Made by a program: the position numbers and the translations under genes | From: Halorubrum coriense DSM 10284 | Lineage (GTDB): Archaea > Halobacteriota > Halobacteria > Halobacteriales > Haloferacaceae | NCBI RefSeq assembly: GCF_000337035.1 | Contig: NZ_AOJL01000036.1 | Span: 91,834-152,512, forward strand | DNA length: 60,679 nucleotides | Direction: 5' to 3' | Part shown: positions 8,907 to 16,959 of the stretch, in pieces | Layout of the letters: every line of letters starts with the position of its first letter | How positions within the stretch are numbered: the stretch's first letter is position 1 | The notes under the pieces: model-generated | What the model was told of the DNA's origin: nothing | Databases searched by the model: none | What the model saw: only the letters and a program-made list of their open reading frames with translations

Positions 8907-8929
8907 TCGCTCGGTCCCGAGATCGGTTC

Positions 8930-10015
8930 ATGCAGGAGGTCGACGCGGATCTGACGGCGCTCGACCGCGCGATCATCAACGCGTTCCAAGGCGGCTTCCC
9001 GGTCGCGGAGCGCCCCTTCGACGCGGCGGCGGCCGCGCTCCGGGAGCGCGGCGTCGACGTGACGGGGCCGGCGCTCGCCGAACGCGTGCGCGAGCTCGAC
9101 GAGGAGGGGATCCTCTCGCGGTTCGGCGCGCTCGTGAACGCCGAGAAGATCGGCGGGGCGGCGTCGCTCGTCGCGATGCACGCGCCGGAGGACCGCTACG
9201 AGGAGATCGCCGAGACCGTCAACGAGTTCACCGCGGTCGCGCACAACTACGAGCGGGAACACCCGCACCTCAACATGTGGTTCGTGGTGAGCGTCGCGGA
9301 CCACCCCGACCCCGACAAGGACGGCGGCGACCGGGTCGAGGAGGTGCTCGCGGAGATCGAGGAGGCGACGGGGCAGGAGACGTACAACCTCCCGAAGATA
9401 CGGGAGTTCCACGTCGGCGCGAAGTTCCTCGTCGACGGGCCCGTCCCCGAGGGCGACGCGGACCTGTCGGAGCTCGGCCCCGCGGTGACGCCGAGCGACC
9501 GCGACACGCTCACGCCCGACGAGCGCGACCTCGTCGTCGAGATCCAGGGCGGGCTCCCAGTGACGGAGACCCCGTACGCCGACGTGGCCGCCGCGATCGA
9601 CGCCGACGTCGACTGGGTGATCGAGACGATCAAGCGGTTCGACGCGGAGGGGAAGGTGCGCCGGGTCGGCGTCATCCCGAACCACTACGCGCTCGGCTAC
9701 ACGGAGAACGGGATGACGGTCTGGAACGTGCCCGAGGACGCGCTCGACGAGGTCGGCCCCGTCGTCGCCGACCTAGACTTCGTCACGCACTGCTACGAGC
9801 GCCCGCGCCACGCCGGCGTCTGGGAGTACAACTTCTTCGCGATGACGCACGGCCGCACGGAGGCCGAAAGCGAGCGGCGGATCGCGGAGGTCAGGGACCT
9901 GATGGACGACTACTGGGACGTCGGCGCGGACGACTGGGACACCCTGTTCTCGACGCGCATCCTCAAGAAGACCGGCATCCGCATCGCGGACCGGGCGGAC
10001 AGCAACACGGCGTGA
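8930..10015 (+). CDS. ahbAB: Siroheme decarboxylase, AhbA-AhbB fusion (Lrp/AsnC-like)
   Basis: This 361-aa protein consists of two consecutive AsnC/Lrp-like modules. The first (~1-180) starts LTALDRAIINAFQGGFPVAERPF and the second (~195-350) LTPDERDLVVEIQGGLPVTETPYADVAAAI; each has a wHTH followed by an RAM-like half (EILSRFGALVNAEKIGG and KVRRVGVIPNHYALGY). That arrangement and the paired GGFPV/GGLPV motif are typical of AhbA and AhbB, which decarboxylate siroheme to didecarboxysiroheme in the alternative heme pathway. In many organisms these are separate subunits. The downstream sirC and hemA genes strongly support this over a transcriptional regulator. The ATG at 8930 was chosen for its position after a TATA-like box. 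Confidence 0.85.
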   Translation: MQEVDADLTALDRAIINAFQGGFPVAERPFDAAAAALRERGVDVTGPALAERVRELDEEGILSRFGALVNAEKIGGAASLVAMHAPEDRYEEIAETVNEFTAVAHNYEREHPHLNMWFVVSVADHPDPDKDGGDRVEEVLAEIEEATGQETYNLPKIREFHVGAKFLVDGPVPEGDADLSELGPAVTPSDRDTLTPDERDLVVEIQGGLPVTETPYADVAAAIDADVDWVIETIKRFDAEGKVRRVGVIPNHYALGYTENGMTVWNVPEDALDEVGPVVADLDFVTHCYERPRHAGVWEYNFFAMTHGRTEAESERRIAEVRDLMDDYWDVGADDWDTLFSTRILKKTGIRIADRADSNTA

Positions 10016-10061
10016 CCCGCGCCGCGACCGCGCCGCGGACCGCGTTCGGCGGGGGCCGGCC

Positions 10062-10733
10062 GTGACGCCGCTGTACCACGACCTCTCCGGCGAGACGGTG
10101 CTCGTGTTTGGCGGCGGGTCCGTGGGTGCGCGGAAGGCTCGCGGGTTCGACGAGGCCGCCCGCGTCGTCGTCGTCAGCCCGGCGTTCGACGAGCGATTGC
10201 TGTCGCTCGCGGACGGCGACGGTGACCGCGACGCCGCGGTGGAACTGGTCCGCGCCGCACCGGAGGCAAGCGACGTCGCCGACTGGATCGACCGGCTCGA
10301 CCCGGCGCTGGCGGTCGCCGCGACCGACGACGCCGCGGTCAACGCCGCCGTGGAGTCGGCCGCGCTCGACGGGGGGATCTTGGTCAACCGCACGGACGTC
10401 TCCGGAGGTCGCGATCCGGGGAGCGTCGTCGTGCCCGCGACGGTCGAGGACGACCCGGTGACCGTGGCGCTCTCGACGGGCGGAACCAGCCCCGCGCTCG
10501 CGAAGGCGCTTCGCGAGCGGATCGAGGCCGAGATCGAGGGGGCCGGCGAGATGGCCGCCCTCTCGGGGGCGATCCGCGAGGAGCTGAAAGCCGACGGCGT
10601 CGCGCCGGAGAAACGCCGGGAGGCGGTCCGGCGCGTTGTCAGATCCCGGGGGGTTTGGAAGGGTTTACAAAAGGGGAGATCTTACGGACGGCAAGAGGCC
10701 GACACCGTGATTGAGGAGGTACTCGACCGATGA
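10062..10733 (+). CDS. sirC: Precorrin-2 dehydrogenase (siroheme synthase N-terminal type)
   Basis: This 223-aa protein starts PLYHDLSGETVLVFGGGSVGARKARGF, an NAD-binding Rossmann motif typical of the CysG N-terminal/SirC/Met8 family. The dimerisation-domain features are GILVNRTDVSGGRDPGSVVVPATVEDDPVTVALSTGGTSPALAKALRERIE. It oxidises precorrin-2 to sirohydrochlorin, the step before iron insertion; some members also chelate iron. The GTG start at 10062 is the only plausible one upstream of the Rossmann strand. Its stop overlaps hemA (ATGA), so translation is coupled. The last ~30 codons are AT-richer and end in a basic helix. Confidence 0.9.
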   Translation: MTPLYHDLSGETVLVFGGGSVGARKARGFDEAARVVVVSPAFDERLLSLADGDGDRDAAVELVRAAPEASDVADWIDRLDPALAVAATDDAAVNAAVESAALDGGILVNRTDVSGGRDPGSVVVPATVEDDPVTVALSTGGTSPALAKALRERIEAEIEGAGEMAALSGAIREELKADGVAPEKRREAVRRVVRSRGVWKGLQKGRSYGRQEADTVIEEVLDR

Positions 10734-12070
10734 GAGAGACGGGTGCGATCGCCGGCGCGAGCGTCGCCCACGCCGACGCGACCGTCGACGAGATCGAGGC
10801 CGCCGGCGGCGACGGCGTCCGCGCGACCGTCTCGGACCTGCTCGCGCGCGAAGGGGTCGAAGAGGCGTTCGCGGTACAGACGTGTAACCGCTCGGAGGCG
10901 TACGTCGTCACCGACCGCACCGTCGACGGGAACACGGCGCTGTCGACGTTCGCGCCCGACGTCCGCGGCGGGGCGGTCCGCCGCCTCGACCACGAGGAGA
11001 GCTTGGAACACCTGATGCGGGTCGCGTCCGGGCTGGAGTCGCTCGTGCTCGGCGAAGACCAGATCATCGGGCAGCTGCGGGAGGCGTACGAGGAGTCGAA
11101 GTCCGCCGGCGGCATCGGCCCCGTCCTCAAGGACGCCGTGACGAAGGCGCTCCACGTCGGCGAGCGCGCGCGGACGGAGACGTCGATCAACGAGGGCGTC
11201 GTCTCGCTCGGCTCCGCCGCGGTCCGGCTGGCGGCCGGCGAGATCGACCTCACCGACGGGTCGGCCGTCGTCGTCGGGGCCGGCGAGATGGGGACGCTCG
11301 CGGCCCGGGCGCTCGACGACACGCCGGTCTCGGACATCGTCGTCGCGAACCGCACCGTCCCGCACGCGGAGTTCGTCGCCGAGGAGGTCGACACGCCCGC
11401 GGAGGCGGTGCCGCTCGCCGACCTCCCCGCGGTGATCCCCGACGCCGACCTCGTCGTCACCGCGACCGGCAGCCCCGACCTCGTCGTCCACCCCTCGTAC
11501 GTCGACGGCGCGGGCCGGGTCGTCTGTATCGACATCGCGCAGCCCCGCGACGTCGACCCGGCGGCCGGCGCGCGCGAGGGCGTGACCGTCTACGACATCG
11601 ACGACCTCGAAGACGTCACCCAGCGGACCAGAGAGAGCCGCGCCGCGGAGGCGCGCGAGGTCGAGTCGATCATCGACGCGGAGCTCGACCGCATCCTCGA
11701 GGCGTACAAGCGCAAGCGCGCCGACGACGCCATCTCGGCGATGTACGCCGGCGCGGACCGGGTGAAGGCGCGCGAGCTCGACCGCGCGATGTCGAAGCTG
11801 GAGGCGCAGGGCGACCTCACGGAGGAGCAGCGCGAGACGGTCGCCGACCTCGCCGACGCCCTCGTCGGCCAGCTGCTCGCCGCCCCGACGCGCTCGCTCC
11901 GGGACGCCGCCGGCGAGGACGACTGGGAGACGATCCGCACGGCGCTTCAGCTGTTCGACCCCGACTTCACGCCCACGGCGGGCGACGCGGTCGAGTCGGA
12001 CGCCCCCGACGCCGGGGTCGGCTCACCGGACGCGGTCCCGGACTCCGTCGCCGAGGAACTGGACGACTGA
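10730..12070 (+). CDS. hemA: Glutamyl-tRNA reductase
   Basis: This 446-aa protein makes glutamate-1-semialdehyde from glutamyl-tRNA, the first committed step of tetrapyrrole synthesis. The catalytic Cys is in AVQTCNRSEAY (Cys near 52). Further signatures are RVASGLESLVLGEDQIIGQLREAYEES, GERARTETSINEGVVSLGSAAVRLA, and the NADPH site VVVGAGEMGTLAARAL. The helical dimerisation domain covers ~310-400, and the acidic C-terminal ~45 residues are an unstructured halophilic tail. It is the third gene of ahbAB-sirC-hemA. This grouping joins the entry step with the siroheme branch point. Confidence 0.95.
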   Translation: MRETGAIAGASVAHADATVDEIEAAGGDGVRATVSDLLAREGVEEAFAVQTCNRSEAYVVTDRTVDGNTALSTFAPDVRGGAVRRLDHEESLEHLMRVASGLESLVLGEDQIIGQLREAYEESKSAGGIGPVLKDAVTKALHVGERARTETSINEGVVSLGSAAVRLAAGEIDLTDGSAVVVGAGEMGTLAARALDDTPVSDIVVANRTVPHAEFVAEEVDTPAEAVPLADLPAVIPDADLVVTATGSPDLVVHPSYVDGAGRVVCIDIAQPRDVDPAAGAREGVTVYDIDDLEDVTQRTRESRAAEAREVESIIDAELDRILEAYKRKRADDAISAMYAGADRVKARELDRAMSKLEAQGDLTEEQRETVADLADALVGQLLAAPTRSLRDAAGEDDWETIRTALQLFDPDFTPTAGDAVESDAPDAGVGSPDAVPDSVAEELDD

Positions 12071-12120
12071 CCCCCAGACTTCTCGCCCCCGACGCTCCCG
12101 ACCGCGCCCGCTCCGCGCCC

Positions 12121-12126
12121 TTTATT
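12121..12126 (+). promoter_or_regulatory. TATA-like box for Nif3-like gene
   Basis: TTTATT lies 24-29 nt upstream of the ATG at 12150 in the short GC-rich gap after hemA. Confidence 0.45.
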
Positions 12127-12149
12127 CGCCGACGGGCACACCAACCGTT

Positions 12150-12926
12150 ATGAAGCTCTCCGAGTACGTCGACCGACTCGACGACCGACTCGACACGCCC
12201 GCGTACGCCGACGTCGACGCGAGCGCGAACGGCTTACAGGTGGGTCCGGACGACGGCGACGTCGAGCGCGTCGCGTTCGCGGTCGACGCCGCGACGGCGA
12301 CGATCGAGGCCGCCGCAGAGGCGGACGCGGACGTCCTCGTCGTCCACCACGGGCTCTCGTGGGGCGGCATCGAGCGCGTGACGGGCCGCGTCCACGACCG
12401 GATCGCGGCGCTGGTCGAGCACGACGTCGCGCTGTACGTCTCGCACCTCCCGCTCGACGGCCACCAACAGCTCGGGAACGCCGCCGGCGTCGCGGCGGAG
12501 ATCGGACTCGAAGACCGCGAGCCGTTCGGCGAGATCGGTCCGGTGACGATCGGGACGATCGGCGATGTGGCGGAACCGCGCTCGGCGGACGCGCTCCGCG
12601 GGACGCTCGACGGGTTCGAGGGACAGCCGGACGGGGAGGCGTCGCCGACGCGGGTCCTCGACTTCGGGCCGGACGATATCGAGCGCGTCGCGGTCGTCAC
12701 CGGCTCCGGGGTCGACTGGCTCGACGAGGCGGTCGCGGCCGGCGCCGACGCCCTGATCACCGGCGAGGGGAAAGGGCAGGTGTACCACGACGCCTGCGAG
12801 GCCGGGGTGACCGTGTTCCTCGCCGGCCACTACGCCACCGAGACGTTCGGGGTCCGGGCGCTGGAGTCGCTGACCGCCGACTGGGGCGTCGAGACGACGT
12901 ACCTCCCGCACCCGACTGGACTATAG
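12150..12926 (+). CDS. Nif3-like dinuclear metal centre protein
   Basis: This 258-aa protein belongs to the NIF3/YbgI/DUF34 family, which forms toroidal hexamers with a dinuclear metal site. The metal ligands are visible in [13 protein letters not shown], in the GDVAEP block, and in [17 protein letters not shown] near the C-terminus. ANGLQVG near the N-terminus is also family-typical. Biochemical function is still debated; GTP cyclohydrolase I type 2 annotation is often transferred but not shown here. It stands alone between hemA and tgtA with its own TATA-like box. Confidence 0.88.
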   Translation: MKLSEYVDRLDDRLDTPAYADVDASANGLQVGPDDGDVERVAFAVDAATATIEAAAEADADVLVVHHGLSWGGIERVTGRVHDRIAALVEHDVALYVSHLPLDGHQQLGNAAGVAAEIGLEDREPFGEIGPVTIGTIGDVAEPRSADALRGTLDGFEGQPDGEASPTRVLDFGPDDIERVAVVTGSGVDWLDEAVAAGADALITGEGKGQVYHDACEAGVTVFLAGHYATETFGVRALESLTADWGVETTYLPHPTGL

Positions 12927-12996
12927 GTCGCTCCGCGGGCGGCGGACGCTGCCGCCTCGGGCTCGCGCCGAAACTCGGCTCGCCGCCGAACGCAAC

Positions 12997-13003
12997 CCTT
13001 ACC
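12997..13003 (+). promoter_or_regulatory. TATA-like box for tgtA
   Basis: CCTTACC, about 27 nt before the ATG at 13027, is a weak haloarchaeal TATA-like match at leaderless spacing. Confidence 0.4.
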
Positions 13004-13026
13004 GCCCGCGTCCGCGCAGTCGGGGT

Positions 13027-14505
13027 ATGCGCGATCACTTCGAGATCCGGGACCACGACGCCGCCGGGCGGATCGGTCGGCTTGCGGTCCCGCGCGCCGA
13101 CGTCACGGTCGAGACGCCGGCGCTCCTGCCCGTGGTCAACCCCAACGTGCTCACGATCGAGCCCGAGCGGCTCCGCGAGGAGTTCGGCGCGGAGATGCTG
13201 ATCACGAACTCCTACATCATCCGCAGCACCGACCGCATCCGCGACCGCGTGCTCGATCAGGGGCTCCACGAGTTCCTCGGCTTCGACGGCGCGATCATGA
13301 CCGACTCCGGCTCCTTCCAGCTGGCCGAGTACGGCGACATCGACGTGACGACCGAAGAGATCATCGAGTTCCAGCGGCGGATCGGCAGCGACGTGGCGAC
13401 CCCGGTCGACGTGCCGACGCCGCCGGACGCCGACCGCGACCGCGCCGAAGCCGAGCTGGCGACGACGAAGCGGGCGCTCGCTGACGCCGAGGCCGCCGAG
13501 ACCGGCGAGATGCTGGTCAACGGCCCGGTCCAGGGGGCGACGTACGCCGACCTCCGCGAGGAGGCGGGGCGACACGCGGCGGGGACCGACCTCGACGTGT
13601 TCCCGGTCGGCGCGATGGTGCCGCTGCTCAACTCCTACCGCTACGCCGAGGTTGTCGAGGCGGTGCGCGCGGCGAAGCGCGGGCTCGGCCCGGGCGTGCC
13701 GGTCCACCTGTTCGGGGCCGGCCACCCGATGATGCTGGCGCTCGCGGTGGCGGCGGGCTGCGACCTGTTCGACTCGGCCGCGTACGCGCTGATGGCCCGC
13801 GACGGGCGCTACCTGACCGTCTCGGGGACGGAACACCTCGAGGACCTCGACTACTTCCCCTGCTCGTGCCCCGTGTGCGCCGACCACGAGCCGGCCGACC
13901 TCCGCGGGTTCGACGACGGCGAGACGGAGCGGCTGCTCGCCGAGCACAACCTCCACGTCACCTTCGAGGAGCTGCGCCGCGTGAAGGAGGCGATCCGCTC
14001 TGGGACGCTGCTCGAACTGGTCGACCGCCGCGCTCGCGGCCACCCGGCGATGCTCGACGGCTACCGCGCGCTGCTCGACCACGCCGACGAACTGGAGCGG
14101 ACCGACCCCGGCTCGAAGGACGCCTTCTTCTACACCTCACAGGAGGCGGCTCGCCGCCCGGAGGTGGGTCGGCACCACGACCGGCTCGATCGGCTGGCGG
14201 CACCCGCGGACCTCCTGCTCACCGAGTCGAAGGCCCCGTCGGACCACAGGTACGACGCGGTGTGGCGCGTGAAACCCCCGTTCGGCCCGTATCCGCCCGC
14301 GCTCTCGGAGACGTACCCGCTCACCGCCGAGGTGCCGGAGCGCACCGACGACGCGGCGCAGGTCGCGGCCGCGGCGGGCGTTGCCGCGCTCGCGGCGGCG
14401 AACCCGGAGACGGCGGTCACGCTCGGCCACGACGCGTGGTGTGACGCCGCGCTGGCGCGACTGCCGGACCGCGTCGAGACGGAGAACCTCCGGACGCTCG
14501 GGTAA
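13027..14505 (+). CDS. tgtA: Archaeosine tRNA-guanine(15) transglycosylase
   Basis: This 492-aa enzyme exchanges guanine-15 of tRNA for preQ0 on the way to archaeosine. The N-terminal TIM-barrel has the nucleophile/active-site loop MTDSGSFQL, then [27 protein letters not shown] and [27 protein letters not shown]. The zinc site is [11 protein letters not shown] (CxCxxC with a downstream His). Length and the extra C-terminal region (~350-492, [17 protein letters not shown]) fit archaeal ArcTGT rather than bacterial TGT. The ATG at 13027 begins [19 protein letters not shown] as expected. Confidence 0.95.
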   Translation: MRDHFEIRDHDAAGRIGRLAVPRADVTVETPALLPVVNPNVLTIEPERLREEFGAEMLITNSYIIRSTDRIRDRVLDQGLHEFLGFDGAIMTDSGSFQLAEYGDIDVTTEEIIEFQRRIGSDVATPVDVPTPPDADRDRAEAELATTKRALADAEAAETGEMLVNGPVQGATYADLREEAGRHAAGTDLDVFPVGAMVPLLNSYRYAEVVEAVRAAKRGLGPGVPVHLFGAGHPMMLALAVAAGCDLFDSAAYALMARDGRYLTVSGTEHLEDLDYFPCSCPVCADHEPADLRGFDDGETERLLAEHNLHVTFEELRRVKEAIRSGTLLELVDRRARGHPAMLDGYRALLDHADELERTDPGSKDAFFYTSQEAARRPEVGRHHDRLDRLAAPADLLLTESKAPSDHRYDAVWRVKPPFGPYPPALSETYPLTAEVPERTDDAAQVAAAAGVAALAAANPETAVTLGHDAWCDAALARLPDRVETENLRTLG

Positions 14506-14634
14506 GGGGGCGGTCGCTCGACCGGAGACGGCGACCGCTCGGGGGAGCGTAGCCATCGCTCGTCGCGGGAGGTCCCGTGAAAAGGCGGACCGCAGCCGTG
14601 ACCGTCCGACCGTCGGTTCGGGACGCCGGCGGTC

Positions 14635-14967
14635 TCAGTCGCGCCGGTGGCCGAGCGGCTTCTTCTGGTCGACCTCGACCTCGACGTGGATCGAGTCGGG
14701 GAAGTCGCGGCCGACGACGGCGCGCGCGATGTCGTCGGCGCCGTGGATCTCCATCGAGCGTCGGTACACGTCGTAGCGCCACGGCGAGAACTCGTCGCCG
14801 GCCGAGAGGTTCTTGTACAGCGGTACAGTGACGCGCTCCGAGGGGCTCGCGTGCGGGCCCTTACACTCCGCGCCCTTGCGTTCGATCGTCTCTTTGAGTT
14901 CCTGAACGGTCTCGACGAGCACGTCGCGGTCGCCGGACGCGAAGTCGAGTTTCGTGACGAAGGTCAT
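14635..14967 (-). CDS. uS10/mL48-family small protein
   Basis: This 110-aa protein starts MTFVTKLDFASGDRDVLVETVQELKETIERKGAECKGPH and continues VTVPLYKNLSAG with SMEIHGADDIARAVVGRDFPDSIHVEVEV. This is the uS10 fold, but it is a divergent paralogue found in haloarchaea in addition to the canonical ribosomal uS10. Whether it sits on ribosomes is not known from sequence. It is convergent with tgtA and divergent from the NUDIX gene. Confidence 0.75.
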   Translation of the reverse strand: MTFVTKLDFASGDRDVLVETVQELKETIERKGAECKGPHASPSERVTVPLYKNLSAGDEFSPWRYDVYRRSMEIHGADDIARAVVGRDFPDSIHVEVEVDQKKPLGHRRD

Positions 14968-15123
14968 GGCTGGGGGTCGTGCGTGAATGGCCCCCGGAGC
15001 GGTAAAAACGCATCTACCCGCGTTCGGCGCGCGCTATCGCGAGGCGACCCGGCCGCGGATCCCGCCGCGAAACCGGTCGACGCGGGGGAGTCGGTCGGAC
15101 CTGTTCGGGAGTCCGACACGCTC

Positions 15124-15129
15124 TTTAGG
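15124..15129 (+). promoter_or_regulatory. TATA-like box for NUDIX gene
   Basis: TTTAGG within CTCTTTAGGG lies 23-28 nt upstream of the ATG at 15152. Confidence 0.45.
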
Positions 15130-15151
15130 GGTGATCGCTTACCTGCGGCCA

Positions 15152-15598
15152 ATGACGGTCGAAGCGACCAGTGCTGGAGCCATCCTCTTCCGCGATACCC
15201 GCGGCGAACGGGAGTACTTGCTCCTGAAGAGCCGACCGGGGGACTGGGAGTTCCCCAAAGGCGGGGTCGAGGGGGACGAGGAGCTCCAGCAGACGGCGAT
15301 ACGGGAAGTCGGCGAGGAGGCCGGAATCGAGGATTTCCGGCTGATCGACGGGTTCCGCAAGGAGTACGACTACGTGTTCGAAGCGAACGGGAAGACCATC
15401 CACAAGACGGTTCACCTGTTCATCGCTCGCTCGTTCGAGGCGAGCGCCGAACTCTCGAAGGAACACCGCGACCTCCAGTGGCGCGACTACGACCAGGCGA
15501 TCAACACGATCACTCAGGACGGGCCGCGCGACATCCTCGAAGAGGCCCACGGCTTCCTCGACGAGCGCAAAGACGAGGAGGAAGACAAGTACGTCTGA
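15152..15598 (+). CDS. NUDIX hydrolase, diadenosine-tetraphosphatase type
   Basis: This 148-aa protein has a full Nudix box at residues ~38-60: GGVEGDEELQQTAIREVGEEAGI (GX5EX7REVXEEXG). Preceding SAGAILFRDTRGEREYLLLKSRPGDWEFPKG is typical of bis(5'-nucleosyl)-tetraphosphatase (asymmetrical)/Ap4A hydrolases of archaea. It probably clears dinucleoside polyphosphates or related nucleotides in the cytoplasm. The ATG at 15152 follows a TATA-like box at leaderless distance. The substrate class is inferred from the family. Confidence 0.88.
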   Translation: MTVEATSAGAILFRDTRGEREYLLLKSRPGDWEFPKGGVEGDEELQQTAIREVGEEAGIEDFRLIDGFRKEYDYVFEANGKTIHKTVHLFIARSFEASAELSKEHRDLQWRDYDQAINTITQDGPRDILEEAHGFLDERKDEEEDKYV

Positions 15599-15679
15599 GC
15601 GGCGCGCGGGCGACCCGCCGACGCCGGACGCTCCCCCCGAACGGTCCGCTTTTGTCCGGGGCCGCCGAGGGTTCGACCA

Positions 15680-16681
15680 GTGACGCCCGACGCCGAGTTC
15701 GGCTACGAGCTGTTGGTCTGCCGGTACGCCGAGCTGTCTTGGCACCCGAGCGAGGGCCCCCGTCCCGCGCTCGTCGCCCGCCAGCTCGGCACGCGGGAGC
15801 GGCGCTGGGACACGGTCGTGATCGAGGTCGACCCGGCGGCGTTCGAACGCCGGCGCGCGTTCGGCGAGCGGACGATCGACTCCGACCTCCTCCACGTCGT
15901 CCGCGGCGCGCCCCCCGAGTGGACGTGGTACCGCGACGCGCTGCCGGACCCCGGCTACCCGTGGCGCTACGTCCGGCAGGCGGTCCACCGGGCCGCGGGC
16001 CGCGACCTGATAGAGAAGCGCCGCGACGGCAACCGGATCCAGATCCGCCGGGTGCGTCCGTACCCGGACTGGGTCGAGCGGATCGTCGCGGTCGAGAACA
16101 AGCCGGACTTGGACCGCTCCGCGGCCGACCGGCTCGCCGAGCAGCTCGGCCATGACATCGAGACCGGGCTCGCCGACGAGGCGTGGCTCGCGACCGAGAC
16201 GACCGGCGAGCGCGTCGAACCCGCCCTCCTCCGCGAGCTGCCCGTCGAGGCCGGCATCCTCGCGACCGACTTCTCCGCGGGCGTCGACGCCGACGCGGTC
16301 GACGTGGCGTGGCACCCGAGCGACCTCGCGCCCGGCTCGGGCGAGCGCCGCGACGCGGAGACGGAGACGCTGCGGCTGGAGATCGCCGAGCGCGCCTACG
16401 GGAAGGGGTGGCGCTCCTTCCACGACACGATGCGCCCGGACTGCCGGCACTTCGAGCTCCGACGCGAGGGCCGCGCGCTGGTCCCGTACTGCGCGGCGAA
16501 AGAGAAGGTCCCGACCGCGCGGGAGTGCTCGGGCTCCTGTAAGGAGTTCTCGCCGGAGCCCCCGCAGTGGCGCACGAAGGGGTGGCCGATCGAGGGCGGG
16601 CCGGGGAAGGGACTCACGGCCCTCCTAGAACGACGCCGCGAGCGCGAGCGCGACCGGATCGCGCCCGCGGGCGACGACTGA
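15680..16681 (+). CDS. DUF5787-like protein with possible PD-(D/E)XK core and four-Cys cluster
   Basis: This is a 333-aa haloarchaeal protein (DUF5787 from memory). The N-terminal part is FGYELLVCRYAELSW; then RRWDTVVIEVDP (Asp near 44) and RIVAVENKPDLD (Glu139-Asn-Lys141) read like the acidic residue and ExK of a restriction-endonuclease-like fold, followed by helix RLAEQL. The C-terminus has four Cys near 255, 271, 283 and 287, spaced like the Fe-S cluster cysteines of Cas4/AddB-type nucleases. Nuclease activity is my inference only. The GTG start at 15680 gives the conserved FGYELL early. No partner gene is evident. Confidence 0.65.
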   Translation: MTPDAEFGYELLVCRYAELSWHPSEGPRPALVARQLGTRERRWDTVVIEVDPAAFERRRAFGERTIDSDLLHVVRGAPPEWTWYRDALPDPGYPWRYVRQAVHRAAGRDLIEKRRDGNRIQIRRVRPYPDWVERIVAVENKPDLDRSAADRLAEQLGHDIETGLADEAWLATETTGERVEPALLRELPVEAGILATDFSAGVDADAVDVAWHPSDLAPGSGERRDAETETLRLEIAERAYGKGWRSFHDTMRPDCRHFELRREGRALVPYCAAKEKVPTARECSGSCKEFSPEPPQWRTKGWPIEGGPGKGLTALLERRRERERDRIAPAGDD

Positions 16682-16719
16682 CGGGAAACGCTTGTGTGGG
16701 AGCCGCCGCGAGTGGGGGC

Positions 16720-16929
16720 GTGGAGTTCCCGATACCCTCTCGCGCCGACTACGCCCTCCGCACCGCGGTCGTCGTCGCGACCCTCGCGACCCTCCAGTAC
16801 ACCGGGACGTTCGTCGACGGCCCGCCGGGGATCGACCCCGCGCACCTCGCGGCCGTCGCCGTGTTGTTCCCGACGTTCTCGTACTTGATCGACGTGGTCG
16901 TCGCGAACGTCCGCAGGTCCCCGGAGTGA
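16720..16929 (+). CDS. Small two-helix membrane protein
   Basis: This 69-aa hypothetical protein has two hydrophobic segments (ALRTAVVVATLATLQYTG and LAAVAVLFPTFSYLIDVVVA) linked by a short acidic loop. The GTG at 16720 was chosen because it places the first helix about ten residues in; longer in-frame sequence upstream is basic antisense-like shadow. The function is unknown. It lies 38 nt after the DUF5787-like stop and may be co-transcribed with it. Confidence 0.55.
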   Translation: MEFPIPSRADYALRTAVVVATLATLQYTGTFVDGPPGIDPAHLAAVAVLFPTFSYLIDVVVANVRRSPE

Positions 16930-16959
16930 GCGGGGGTCGGTCCCCGGCACCAGATCCCG

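Noticed and set aside
8930-10015. Lrp/AsnC transcriptional regulator
   Set aside because: Two tandem Lrp-like modules and the sirC-hemA context fit AhbA-AhbB much better than a regulator.
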